DNA from: Actinomadura physcomitrii
GTDB taxonomy: Bacteria; Actinomycetota; Actinomycetes; Streptosporangiales; Streptosporangiaceae
Direction of reading: 5' to 3'
Length of the DNA stretch: 64,000 nt
Assembly (NCBI RefSeq): GCF_008923205.2
Contig: NZ_WBMS02000021.1
Span: 84,317 to 148,316 of the forward strand
Shown piece after piece: positions 16,615 through 26,354 of this stretch. The translations under genes were made by a program, and so were the position numbers. How positions within the stretch are numbered: position 1 is the first letter of the stretch; each line of letters begins with the position of its first letter. A model generated the notes under the pieces. That model saw only the letters and a program-made list of their open reading frames with translations. It was not told the DNA's origin and ran no database searches.

Positions 16615-17225
16615 CCGATGCTCCTTCGTGTGCCGGACGCGTCGAAATGGCGCACGGCAATGAATCGTGAAGTCGCCACTGTAGTGCGTGTGAAGCGCCG
16701 CTATAACGGGTAGCAGAGAACGTCGCGGGTTCTGCGGAATGCGCCTGTTATCCCGATGATGCGAATTGACGGTGATCATCGTTCATAAGGTGATTTCTAT
16801 GATTCGAGGGCTTCGGGGTGAATGTGGTGTTCGGTTCCGTCGCCGGGCCCGCGCCCGGGCGCCGCCGGAGCGCCCGCGGCGGGGACTCTGTCCGTACATC
16901 TCGTCCAACATCGGCAGTTCCCGAGCCGGCCCTCCGGCACGGCGCCCCGGCGGGCGACGGCTCCGCCCCGCACGCCCCCGCCCGGCCCGCCGCCATTCCG
17001 GGCCGGCATTCGTGGGCGGCCGGAACCCGATCGCTGAACCTGCCTTGGTGTTTCGCCGTTCGTCGATCCCGCCGCGCCGATTCGGCGGGCCGTCGCGCGC
17101 ACCTTGCCGGCCACCCGGAAACCCTGGTGAACGCAATGCGGAAAGCGCGAATGATTTGCGCGGCCATGGTGCGTCGCGCGGACGCCCTTGGCGTTCCGGC
17201 GCCGCGCGGAAGATCTTTGGACCGT
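16615..17225. other. 611-bp intergenic region, no recognised gene
   Basis: It lies between the coiled-coil gene start and the end of the methyltransferase gene, both on the minus strand. It mixes an AT-richer part (16680-16830) with a very GC-rich part. Several frames are open but none shows family resemblance or a convincing start. The AT-rich part near 16640-16780 is the likely promoter region for the coiled-coil gene. Confidence 0.5.
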
Positions 17226-18521
17226 TTACCGGGCGCGGCCCGCCGCGGGCGGGTCGGCGTCCTGCGTACCCGGCCGCCGCGCGGATACCGGCAAGGGGTG
17301 CTGGACGGGGCGGGCGAGCAGCGCGACCGGGTCCCGGCCGACCCGCGTCACCACCACCGTGGTCTCGGCCTCGCCGAACCCGGCCCGCCGCCCGCCGAAG
17401 CCGAGGTCGCGGCGGAGCCGGTCCACGTCGACCGCGGAGCCCCGCTTCTTGATCGTCAGCACGCCGGTCCCGCGGCGCCGCAGCTCGGCCTTGAGCCGCT
17501 TCACCGCGAACGGCAGCACACCGTCGATCTCGTAGGCGGACGCGAACGGCGTCGGGCGCAGCTCGTCGGACGTGACGTAGGCGATGTGCGGATCCGCGAG
17601 CCCGCCGCCGACCAGGTCGGCGACCTCCGCGACGAGATGCGCTCGGATGACCGCGCCGTCCGGTTCGTAGAGGTAGCGGCCCCAGGGGCGGACGTCCGGA
17701 TCGCCCAACCCCGCCGGGACCAGCGTGACCGGCTCCGCATCCGACGGGGCGCCGGGCGGCAGGAGGGTGGCGCGGCGGCCGACGTCCCCGGCGAGGCCGC
17801 CCAGCCACAGCGCGGCCTCCTTCACGTCACCGCCGACCGACACCCACTCCGCCTCCGCCCCGTCCGGCACGGCCTCGTGCGGGATACCGGGCGCGACCTT
17901 CACGCACGCCGCCGGCGCCCGTCCCGCGAGGCCGAGGACGGCGTCGAGCGGCGGCTCGTAGGAGCGCGGGTCGAAGACGCGGCCCCGCGCCGTGCGGCGC
18001 CCGGGGTCGGCGAACACGGCGGCGTATCCGTCCGGGTCCTCCTCCAGGGCGTCGCCTACGCGCACGCGCACGAGGTCGTCCAAGCCGAACGCCGTCACGT
18101 TGGCCCTGGCCACCTCTGCCGTCAATGGGTCGCGTTCAACGCCGTCCCCCGTCAAACCCATCCGCGAACGCGCCATAAGGTCGGCACCGATGCCACACCC
18201 CAGTTCCAGTACGCGCGCGCCCGCGGGCAGCCCCGACGCGAACCGGCGCGCGCGATGCGCCGCCACGCTCGCACGCGTCGACTGCTCCAAGCCCGCCGGG
18301 GTGAAGTACATGCGGCCGGAATCGGACCCGAACTTCGCCTCGGCTCGCCGCCGCGACCGCACCTGCGTCAGTGCTGCCGCGACCAGGTCCGCCCCGTACC
18401 GCTCGCGCAGCCGCGACGCCGTGCCGAGCAGACCGGCCTCCGAGATGTCCGCTTCGCCCGCCTCCGCGAGAAGTGCCTGGCCGGCGGGGGTGAGCAGCTC
18501 CCGGAACGACGCGATGTCCAT
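17226..18521 (-). CDS. THUMP-like-domain class I SAM methyltransferase
   Basis: A 431-residue protein. The SAM-binding core lies around residues 95-200, with ARVLELGCGIGADLMA (motif I) and GDGVERDPL (acidic motif II), followed by AAVFADPGRRT, where the catalytic motif has DPGRR in place of the DPPY/NPPY of N-methylases. The C-terminal ~100 residues match the THUMP-like domain (SAYEIDGVLPFAVKRLKAEL, then RRRGTGVLTIKKRGSAVD). Homologues next to groES are common in actinobacteria; an RNA substrate is plausible but unproven. The ATG at 18521 is preferred to an upstream in-frame start at 18623, which would run into the groES promoter. Confidence 0.86.
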   Translation of the reverse strand: MDIASFRELLTPAGQALLAEAGEADISEAGLLGTASRLRERYGADLVAAALTQVRSRRRAEAKFGSDSGRMYFTPAGLEQSTRASVAAHRARRFASGLPAGARVLELGCGIGADLMARSRMGLTGDGVERDPLTAEVARANVTAFGLDDLVRVRVGDALEEDPDGYAAVFADPGRRTARGRVFDPRSYEPPLDAVLGLAGRAPAACVKVAPGIPHEAVPDGAEAEWVSVGGDVKEAALWLGGLAGDVGRRATLLPPGAPSDAEPVTLVPAGLGDPDVRPWGRYLYEPDGAVIRAHLVAEVADLVGGGLADPHIAYVTSDELRPTPFASAYEIDGVLPFAVKRLKAELRRRGTGVLTIKKRGSAVDVDRLRRDLGFGGRRAGFGEAETTVVVTRVGRDPVALLARPVQHPLPVSARRPGTQDADPPAAGRAR

Positions 18522-18604
18522 GCCTGGACCGTACCGACCGCGGCGCACCGGTGATCCGCGGGTGAACGGGCGGGAACGCCGCGGGCCGTGCCTCCGTGTC
18601 CGTG

Positions 18605-18633
18605 TTGACGGGCCAACGGGCACGGCATAGTCT
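18605..18633 (+). promoter_or_regulatory. Sigma-70-type promoter of groES-groEL
   Basis: TTGACG (18605-18610), a 17-bp spacer and TAGTCT (18628-18633) form a good primary-sigma promoter. The predicted start of transcription, near 18640, falls at the edge of the CIRCE operator. Confidence 0.72.
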
Positions 18634-18640
18634 CACTGAC

Positions 18641-18665
18641 TGGCACTCTCCCCGCGAGAGTGCCA
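18641..18665 (+). promoter_or_regulatory. CIRCE operator (HrcA site)
   Basis: The inverted repeat TGGCACTC - 9 bp - GAGTGCCA matches the CIRCE consensus (TTAGCACTC-N9-GAGTGCTAA) with the A of each arm changed to G or C, a common high-GC variant. HrcA binding here would repress the chaperonin operon until heat shock. hrcA is not in this window. Confidence 0.88.
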
Positions 18666-18785
18666 ACACAGCGACAAGGTCGGTCTGGCACCCGCGACGA
18701 CAGGCCGGTCCAGGGTCGCCTCTCTGTCACATGTGCCGGCGGCCGGCCACGGCCGCCGAGGACCAATCGAAGGGGAGGTCAGATC

Positions 18786-19094
18786 GTGACGACCGCCACC
18801 AAGGTTGTTCTCAAGCCGCTCGAGGACCGCATCGTCGTCCAGCCGCTTGAGGCCGAGACCACCACCGCCTCCGGGCTGGTGATCCCGGACACCGCCAAGG
18901 AGAAGCCGCAGGAGGGCACCGTCCTCGCCGTCGGCCCGGGCCGCGTCGACGACAAGGGCGAGCGCGTCCCGGTCGACGTCAAGGTCGGCGAGGTCGTGCT
19001 CTACAGCAAGTACGGCGGCACCGAGGTCAAGTACAACGGCGAGGACTACCTCGTCCTCTCGGCCCGCGACGTGCTCGCGGTCATCGAGAAGTAA
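18786..19094 (+). CDS. groES: Co-chaperonin GroES
   Basis: The 10-kDa lid of the chaperonin. The 102-residue protein reads VLKPLEDRIVVQPLEAET at the N-terminus. Its mobile loop is TTASGLVIPDTAKEKPQEG, with the hydrophobic tripeptide LVI that contacts GroEL, and it ends with EDYLVLSARDVLAVIEK. The GTG at 18786 has GGGGAGGT upstream. groEL follows after 87 bp, and both are under the CIRCE-controlled promoter. Confidence 0.97.
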   Translation: MTTATKVVLKPLEDRIVVQPLEAETTTASGLVIPDTAKEKPQEGTVLAVGPGRVDDKGERVPVDVKVGEVVLYSKYGGTEVKYNGEDYLVLSARDVLAVIEK

Positions 19095-19181
19095 TCACCG
19101 AGACGTGATGCGCCCGCCCCGGCCCGCGCCGCCCACCGGCGGGGCGGCCGGGGCGGATCGCGTGACATAGGAGTTAACCCC

Positions 19182-20807
<1,626 letters not shown>

Positions 20808-20818
20808 TCATCCGATCT

Positions 20819-20843
20819 CGGCGGGCGAGCGGCTCGCCCGCCG
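20819..20843 (+). terminator. First terminator hairpin after groEL
   Basis: A perfect 11-bp GC stem (20819-20829 with 20833-20843) and the loop CGG, with an outer GATCT/AGATC pairing. There is no T tract, as is common in actinomycetes. Confidence 0.7.
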
Positions 20844-20855
20844 CGGAGATCACCG

Positions 20856-20885
20856 AGGCCCCCGTCCGGAACCGGACGGGGGCCT
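20856..20885 (+). terminator. Second terminator hairpin after groEL
   Basis: A 14-bp perfect stem (20856-20869 with 20872-20885) around AA, ending in TT. Together with the preceding hairpin it should insulate the sigma-factor gene from the heat-shock operon. Confidence 0.78.
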
Positions 20886-20985
20886 TCGCCGTCCCGCCGT
20901 CCCGCCGTCCCGCCGGTGGCGGTTCCGGCACTCTGCGCGCTCGGATGACAGCAATGCGTGGTATTTTCGGGCTCGTCCCCGCACT

Positions 20986-21732
20986 GTGACCATTCCGTTG
21001 CCGACGACAGTGGCGACACGCCCGGCGGTGCTGGGCATCATGCTTGACGTGACCGAGGGAAGCTACGCCGGGACCATGACCGCGCGCGCTGTCGAACCCT
21101 CGGGGGGACCGGCCCCTCCGCCGCGCCACGACACCGGCCGCCGCATGCGCGTGCTCCGCGCGGCGAACGAGGACGGCGGCGACCTCCGGGAACTCGCCAA
21201 CCTCGCCGTCCAGGGCGACCCGGGCGCGATCGAGGTGCTCATCGGCGAGGTCCGCCCGATGATCGTGCGCTACTGCCGGGCCCGCCTCGGCCGGGTCTCC
21301 GGGCAGTACCACATCGCCGACGACGTGGCCCAGGAGGTCTGCATCGCGGTGCTGTCGGCGCTGCCCCGCTACCGCGACATGGGACGCCCCTTCGCGTCCT
21401 TCGTCTTCGGCATCGCCTCGCACAAGATCGCCGACGCGCTGCGCAGCGCGGTCCGCGCGGCCGTGCCCACCGAGGACCTGCCCGACGGCCCGGACGACCG
21501 CCCGGGGCCCGAGGAGACCGTGGTCCGCTACATCGAGGCGCAGCGCGCCCGCGACCTGCTCACGCGGCTTCCCGACCACCAGCGCGAGCTGGTGCTGCTG
21601 CGCGTGGTGGCGGGCCTGTCGGCGGAGGAGACCGGTAATGTGCTGGGCATGTCCGCGGGGGCGGTACGGGTCGCGCAGCACCGGGCCCTGGCCCGGCTCC
21701 GCGCGATGGCCAGAGAGGAGTCGATCGCTTGA
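20986..21732 (+). CDS. SigD/ShbA-type RNA polymerase sigma factor
   Basis: A group 4 sigma factor. Region 2 contains IVRYCRARLGRVSGQYHIADDVAQEVCIAV (given here only to mark residues about 88-117), and region 4 contains GLSAEETGNVLGMSAGAVRV as its helix-turn-helix. The match to M. tuberculosis SigD and Streptomyces ShbA is strong and the locus is the same (groEL1 - sigD - rsdA - guaB). ShbA drives the principal sigma gene hrdB in Streptomyces; SigD acts in starvation. The start is uncertain: GTG 20986 is given, but ATG 21040, 21076 or 21145 would give a length nearer the family (about 200). The stop overlaps the anti-sigma gene. Confidence 0.87.
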   Translation: MTIPLPTTVATRPAVLGIMLDVTEGSYAGTMTARAVEPSGGPAPPPRHDTGRRMRVLRAANEDGGDLRELANLAVQGDPGAIEVLIGEVRPMIVRYCRARLGRVSGQYHIADDVAQEVCIAVLSALPRYRDMGRPFASFVFGIASHKIADALRSAVRAAVPTEDLPDGPDDRPGPEETVVRYIEAQRARDLLTRLPDHQRELVLLRVVAGLSAEETGNVLGMSAGAVRVAQHRALARLRAMAREESIA

Positions 21733-22655
21733 CGGAGCGGAGCCCTGGCGCCCCGGATCCGGTCGGGCCTTCGAACTCCGGCGCGGCCCGCGAGCCGGGG
21801 AACCGGCCGCCGGCCCCGGCGGTCACCCTGCTCGCCGACCTGGGCGCGGTGCGCCGTACCGACGCGATCATCGACGCGCTGGCGGCGCGGCGCGCTGTCG
21901 GCTCCACCGCCCGTTCGGCGGCTGACCGCGCGGTGGCCGACCGTGCGGGAGGCGAGCGCGCCGCGGCCGATCGGGCCGCCGCCGAGCGCCTTGCCGCCGC
22001 CGGCGGCGACGAGGCCGCCGCCGACCCCGCCGTCCGGCTGCTGCGGGCGCTGATCGCCGACGTCGACGACCAGGACCCCGGACGCGGAGCCGCCGGCCCG
22101 CCCGACCCCGGTCCCGGGACGCCGCCGTCCGCACCCGGGCCCAAACCGCGCCGCCGCGGCCCCCGCACCATCGTCGCCCTCGGCGTCGCCGGCGCCGTGC
22201 TGGCCAGCACCGGCGTCGCCGCCGCCGGCGGCGGTGCCACCGAGCGCGCCGCGGCGGCCCCGCCCGCGGGCAGCGGCGCCGGCGTGTCCGGCCCCGCTGA
22301 ACGGCACGCCAAGGACACCGACGCGGGCACCCACGCCGACTCGCGTCCGCTGCCCTCCGCCCCGGCGGCGCCCGCTCCGGACGCGGACCGTCCCGCCGCC
22401 AAGGCACCCGCCACCGGCGACCCCGGCCGCCAGGACTTCGACCGCATCAAGCGCCACCTCGAGAAGTTCATCCCCGGCGCCGACCGCCCGCACCGGACCG
22501 CGCCGCGCCGTCCCGGCACACCGCGCTCGGCCCCGGCGATCCGCCCGGACTTCCCGTCGGCCCCGTCCGACGACGACACCCGCCGCGCCATCGACGACAT
22601 CCGCAAACGCGCCCGGCAACGCCTCGACCAGTACGGAACCCCCGACCCGGACTGA
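21729..22655 (+). CDS. RsdA-like anti-sigma factor
   Basis: A 308-residue protein starting at a TTG (21729) that overlaps the sigma stop, with GAGAGGAG upstream. N-terminal motifs match the sigma-binding region of RsdA: LGAVRRTDAIIDALAARR and, after an Ala/Arg repeat, DPAVRLLRALIADVDDQ. One membrane helix follows (TIVALGVAGAVLASTGVAAAG, about residues 155-175), then an Ala/Pro-rich exterior part with no recognisable domain. By analogy with RsdA it would hold the upstream sigma factor at the membrane until regulated proteolysis. The assignment rests on motif and position rather than on strong overall similarity. Confidence 0.78.
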   Translation: MTERSPGAPDPVGPSNSGAAREPGNRPPAPAVTLLADLGAVRRTDAIIDALAARRAVGSTARSAADRAVADRAGGERAAADRAAAERLAAAGGDEAAADPAVRLLRALIADVDDQDPGRGAAGPPDPGPGTPPSAPGPKPRRRGPRTIVALGVAGAVLASTGVAAAGGGATERAAAAPPAGSGAGVSGPAERHAKDTDAGTHADSRPLPSAPAAPAPDADRPAAKAPATGDPGRQDFDRIKRHLEKFIPGADRPHRTAPRRPGTPRSAPAIRPDFPSAPSDDDTRRAIDDIRKRARQRLDQYGTPDPD

Positions 22656-22731
22656 CCCCGCGGCGCCCCGATCGCCTGCCAGAGACCGATCGATCACCGC
22701 CCGGCTTACCGGAAATCCCGCCCGGCGGCGG

Positions 22732-23121
22732 TCAGTTCTCGTCCCGGCCCTCTTCGCTGTCGATCACGCCGTCGACGTAGCCGCGCGCGTACTCCCAGCT
22801 CACGTAGTCGACGGGGTCCGGGGAGAGGGCGGGCTCGTGCACGCGCGGGAGACCCTGGTCGAGCAGGTGGCGCAGGTTGCCGTGCAGCAGATCCCAGTCG
22901 ATGTAGTGCAGCTTGCCGCAGTCGGCGCAGTCAACGGTGAGGCCGCGGACCCCGAGCGGCTCCAGCAGCGCCCGGAAGACCTCCAGGTCGGCGAGGTCGG
23001 CCAGCACGTCCTCGCGCTCGGCGACGCTCAGCGGCGCGGCGTCCTCGCCGGGGTCGCCGAGCGACGCCGCCGGATCCTCCGGGTCTCCGGCGAACGGGTC
23101 GAGCGGGGCATCGTCGTGCAC
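22732..23121 (-). CDS. DUF5319 protein
   Basis: A 129-residue acidic protein, the counterpart of Rv3412, in the same place between the anti-sigma gene and guaB and in the same relative orientation. It contains a CxxC pair in VDCADCGKLHYIDWDLL and the conserved HGNLRHLLDQG and VDYVSWEYARGYVDG. The Cys pair may bind metal, but no function is known for the family. It starts with GTG at 23121 and is convergent with the anti-sigma gene and divergent from guaB. Confidence 0.85.
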   Translation of the reverse strand: MHDDAPLDPFAGDPEDPAASLGDPGEDAAPLSVAEREDVLADLADLEVFRALLEPLGVRGLTVDCADCGKLHYIDWDLLHGNLRHLLDQGLPRVHEPALSPDPVDYVSWEYARGYVDGVIDSEEGRDEN

Positions 23122-23394
23122 ACTCTTACGCTACTGCGCGCCGCACCACCTGGTGCACCCCCCGGTCCCTTCTGTGCGCGAACAATCACTCTGCGTGGCC
23201 GCGACGAGGTCCGCCGGGGCCCGCGGCGCCCGTCCCGCGGGGAATGCGGGCGCGTCCGGTACGCGTTACGCGGTGTCATCAAGGCCACGTGCCCGGTGTC
23301 CGCAACAGCCCGTCCCGGCGCGGGACGACGGCCTAACATGGGGACAGGGTCGCCGTGACCTGGCCGTATACCGCCACCACTACGGAAGGCAACC

Positions 23395-24891
23395 ATGAAC
23401 CCCGCCGCCGAGCCCGCCAAATTCCTCCCGCAGGGCCTGACCTTCGACGACGTGCTGCTCCTTCCGGGCTATTCGGACCTGCAGCCGGGGGAGGCCGACA
23501 CCACGACCCGGCTGACCCGGGAGATCTCGCTGCGGATCCCGCTGGTGTCGGCGGCGATGGACACGGTGACCGAGGCCCGCACGGCGGTCGCGATGGCGCG
23601 GCAGGGCGGCATCGGCGTGCTGCACCGCAACATGTCGATCGAGGAGCAGGCCGGCCAGGCCGACCGGGTGAAGCGGTCCGAGGCCGGGATGATCACCAAC
23701 CCGGTGACGTGCCTGCTGGACGCGACCCTCGCCGACGTCGAGGAGCTGTGCGCCCGCTACCGGATCTCTGGCGTGCCGGTCACGGACGTACGCGGCGTAC
23801 TGGTCGGCATCGTGACGAACCGCGACATGCGCTTCGAGACGGTCCTGTCCCGTCCGGTGCGCGAGGTCATGACCCCGATGCCGCTGGTCACCGCGCCGGT
23901 GGACGTGTCGCGGGACGAGGCGTTCCGGCTGCTCGCGGGCAACAAGGTGGAGAAGCTCCCGCTGGTGGACGCCGACGGCCGGCTCAAGGGCCTGATCACC
24001 ACCAAGGACTTCACCAAGAGCGAGCAGTACCCCGACTCCACCAAGGACGCCGACGGCCGGCTGCTCGTCGCCGCCGCGGTCGGCGTCGGCGAGGACGCGA
24101 TCAAGCGCGCGCGGGCCCTCATCGACGCCGGCACCGACGTGATCATCGTGGACACCGCGCACGGCCACTCCAAGGGCGTCGCCGACACCGTCGCCGCGAT
24201 CAAGTCCAACGCGCCCGTCCAGGTCGTCGGCGGCAACGTCGCGACCTACGCGGGCGCGAAACTGCTGGTCGACGCGGGCGCGGACGCGATCAAGGTCGGC
24301 GTCGGACCCGGCTCGATCTGCACCACCCGGATCGTCGCCGGCGTCGGCGTCCCGCAGCTCACCGCGATCTCCGAGGCGGCCCGCGCCGCCAAGGAGGCCG
24401 GCGTGCCGGTGATCGGCGACGGCGGCCTGCAGTACTCCGGCGACATCGCCAAGGCGCTCGTCGCGGGCGCCGACACCGTGATGCTCGGCAGCCTGCTCGC
24501 CGGCGTCGAGGAGTCCCCCGGCGAGCTGATCTTCGTGCACGGCAAGCAGTACAAGTCGTACCGGGGCATGGGCTCGCTCGGCGCGATGCGCAACCGGGAG
24601 CGCGGCGCGTCCTACTCCAAGGACCGCTACGCCCAGGCCGACGTCTCCGCCGAGGAGAAGCTGATCCCCGAGGGCGTCGAGGGCCAGGTGCCCTACCGCG
24701 GCCCGCTCGCCAACGTCGCGCACCAGCTCGTCGGCGGCCTGCACCAGTCCATGTGGTACGCGGGCACCCGCACCATCCCCGAACTGCAGGAACGCGGCCA
24801 GCTCATGCGCATCAGCCCCGCCGGCCTGCGCGAGAGCCACCCCCACGACATCCAGATGACCGTAGAAGCCCCCAACTACCAGGGTCGCTGA
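23395..24891 (+). CDS. guaB: IMP dehydrogenase
   Basis: It oxidises IMP to XMP with NAD+, the first step specific to guanine nucleotides. The 498-residue protein has the split TIM barrel with two CBS domains inserted at about residues 105-215 (VREVMTPMPLVTA, then VEKLPLVDADGRLKGLIT). The catalytic loop is GVGPGSICTTRIVAG with Cys309. The flap has MGSLGAMRNRERGASYSKDRY and the C-terminal EGVEGQVPYRG. GGAAGG lies upstream of the ATG. It is followed by guaB3, as in other actinobacteria. Confidence 0.97.
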   Translation: MNPAAEPAKFLPQGLTFDDVLLLPGYSDLQPGEADTTTRLTREISLRIPLVSAAMDTVTEARTAVAMARQGGIGVLHRNMSIEEQAGQADRVKRSEAGMITNPVTCLLDATLADVEELCARYRISGVPVTDVRGVLVGIVTNRDMRFETVLSRPVREVMTPMPLVTAPVDVSRDEAFRLLAGNKVEKLPLVDADGRLKGLITTKDFTKSEQYPDSTKDADGRLLVAAAVGVGEDAIKRARALIDAGTDVIIVDTAHGHSKGVADTVAAIKSNAPVQVVGGNVATYAGAKLLVDAGADAIKVGVGPGSICTTRIVAGVGVPQLTAISEAARAAKEAGVPVIGDGGLQYSGDIAKALVAGADTVMLGSLLAGVEESPGELIFVHGKQYKSYRGMGSLGAMRNRERGASYSKDRYAQADVSAEEKLIPEGVEGQVPYRGPLANVAHQLVGGLHQSMWYAGTRTIPELQERGQLMRISPAGLRESHPHDIQMTVEAPNYQGR

Positions 24892-24929
24892 CCCCCGCAG
24901 CACGCCCCGGCTCCAACACGACCCGGCTC

Positions 24930-24995
24930 CAACACGGCCCGTGCGGTGCGGCCCGTGCGACACAGTCCGTTCAACACGGTCCGTGCGGCGCGGCC
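24930..24995 (+). repeat. Two-copy direct repeat between guaB and guaB3
   Basis: Two 24-bp near-identical units (24930-24953 and 24972-24995, period 42 bp) share CAACACGG-CCGTGCGG-GCGGCC with two differences. A shorter CGGCTCCAACACG duplication lies just upstream. The surrounding 238-bp gap has no ORF. Their role is unknown. Confidence 0.6.
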
Positions 24996-25129
24996 TGCGC
25001 GGCGCGGGGTGTGCGGGGCGTTCCGTCCTGGTCGCGGGGTGCGGTGCGACCTGCCGTAAGCTCTTGCGGGGCTTGTTCGCGCCGCCGGCGGGAACAGCAC
25101 GCTTGTCCGCGAGGTGGAGGAAGGGCGCA

Positions 25130-26257
25130 GTGGCTGCTGAGGTGGAGATCGGCCGGGGCAAGAGCGGCCGGCGGGCGTACGCCTTCGACGACATCGGCAT
25201 CGTCCCGTCGCGCCGCACGCGCGACCCGGAAGAGGTCAGCGTCGCCTGGCAGATCGACGCCTACCGGTTCGAGATGCCGCTGGTCGTCGCGCCGATGGAC
25301 AGCGTGGTCAGCCCCGCCGTCGCGATCGCGATGGGCCGGATGGACGGCCTCGCCGTGCTCGACCTCGAAGGCCTGTGGACCCGCTACGAGGACCCCGAGC
25401 CGCTGCTCGCCGAGATCACCGAGCTGGACGACGCCCGCGCCACGCAGCGGCTCCAGGAGATCTACACCGCGCCGATCCAGGAGGAGCTGATCGGCCGCCG
25501 GATCCAGGAGATCCGGGACGCCGGCGTCACCGTCGCCGCGCGGCTGTCCCCGCAGCGGACCGCGCAGTTCCACAAGGCCGTCATCGACGCGGGCGTCGAC
25601 CTGTTCGTGATCCGCGGCACCACCGTGTCCGCCGAGCACGTGTCCGGGCGCGCCGAGCCGCTGAACCTCAAGCAGTTCATCTACGACCTCGACGTCCCCG
25701 TCATCGTCGGCGGCTGCTCCACCTACACCGCCGCGCTGCACCTGATGCGCACCGGCGCCGCCGGCGTCCTCGTCGGGTTCGGCGGCGGCTCCGGGCACAC
25801 CACGCGGACCGTCCTCGGCGTCGCCGTCCCGATGGCCACCGCCGTCGCCGACGTCGCCGCCGCCCGCCGCGACTACATGGACGAGTCCGGCGGACGGTAC
25901 GTGCACGTCATCGCCGACGGCGGCATGACCAACAGCGGCGACATCGCCAAGGCGTTCGCCTGCGGGTCCGACGCCGTCATGGTCGGCTCCCCGTTCGCCC
26001 GGTCCAGCGAGGCGCCCGGCCGCGGCTACCACTGGGGCAGCGAGGCCCACCACGGCGACGTGCCGCGCGGCACGCGGCTGCGCCTCGGCACCATCGGCTC
26101 GCTCGAGCAGATCCTGCACGGCCCCTCGCACGTCGCGGACGGCTCCATGAACCTGATCGGCGCGCTGCGCCGCGCGATGGCGACGGCCGGTTACACGGAG
26201 TTGAAGGAGTTCCAGCGGGTACAGGTCGTGGTGGCGCCGCGCCGGTCCACCGACTGA
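25130..26257 (+). CDS. GuaB3-family IMP dehydrogenase-like protein
   Basis: A 375-residue TIM-barrel protein related to IMP dehydrogenase but without CBS domains. It keeps the first barrel strands (YAFDDIGIVPSRRT, MPLVVAPMDSVVSPAVAIAM) and the phosphate-binding motifs (IADGGMTNSGDIAKAFACG). In the catalytic loop the usual Cys is replaced: GFGGGSGHTTRTVLG has His223 where IMPDH has Cys. This is Rv3410c (GuaB3) territory. The reaction of the actinobacterial form is unsettled. The GTG at 25130 with GGAGGAAGGG upstream is chosen over in-frame extension into the repeat region. Confidence 0.88.
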   Translation: MAAEVEIGRGKSGRRAYAFDDIGIVPSRRTRDPEEVSVAWQIDAYRFEMPLVVAPMDSVVSPAVAIAMGRMDGLAVLDLEGLWTRYEDPEPLLAEITELDDARATQRLQEIYTAPIQEELIGRRIQEIRDAGVTVAARLSPQRTAQFHKAVIDAGVDLFVIRGTTVSAEHVSGRAEPLNLKQFIYDLDVPVIVGGCSTYTAALHLMRTGAAGVLVGFGGGSGHTTRTVLGVAVPMATAVADVAAARRDYMDESGGRYVHVIADGGMTNSGDIAKAFACGSDAVMVGSPFARSSEAPGRGYHWGSEAHHGDVPRGTRLRLGTIGSLEQILHGPSHVADGSMNLIGALRRAMATAGYTELKEFQRVQVVVAPRRSTD

Positions 26258-26354
26258 GAGCGACCCCACGCCGAATCGGGCGTTTCCTGGGTGGACCCGA
26301 CCCTACTGTTGGGTAGGTACTGCGTGTGAACGAACCGATCTGGGGGGAATCGCG

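Noticed and set aside
16783..17808. 341-residue minus-strand frame overlapping the methyltransferase gene
   Set aside because: Arg/Gly/Pro-rich shadow frame; no start signal and no domain.
24971..26269. Long minus-strand frame opposite guaB3
   Set aside because: Gly/Asp/Val/His-rich shadow translation; the plus strand encodes a clear GuaB3.
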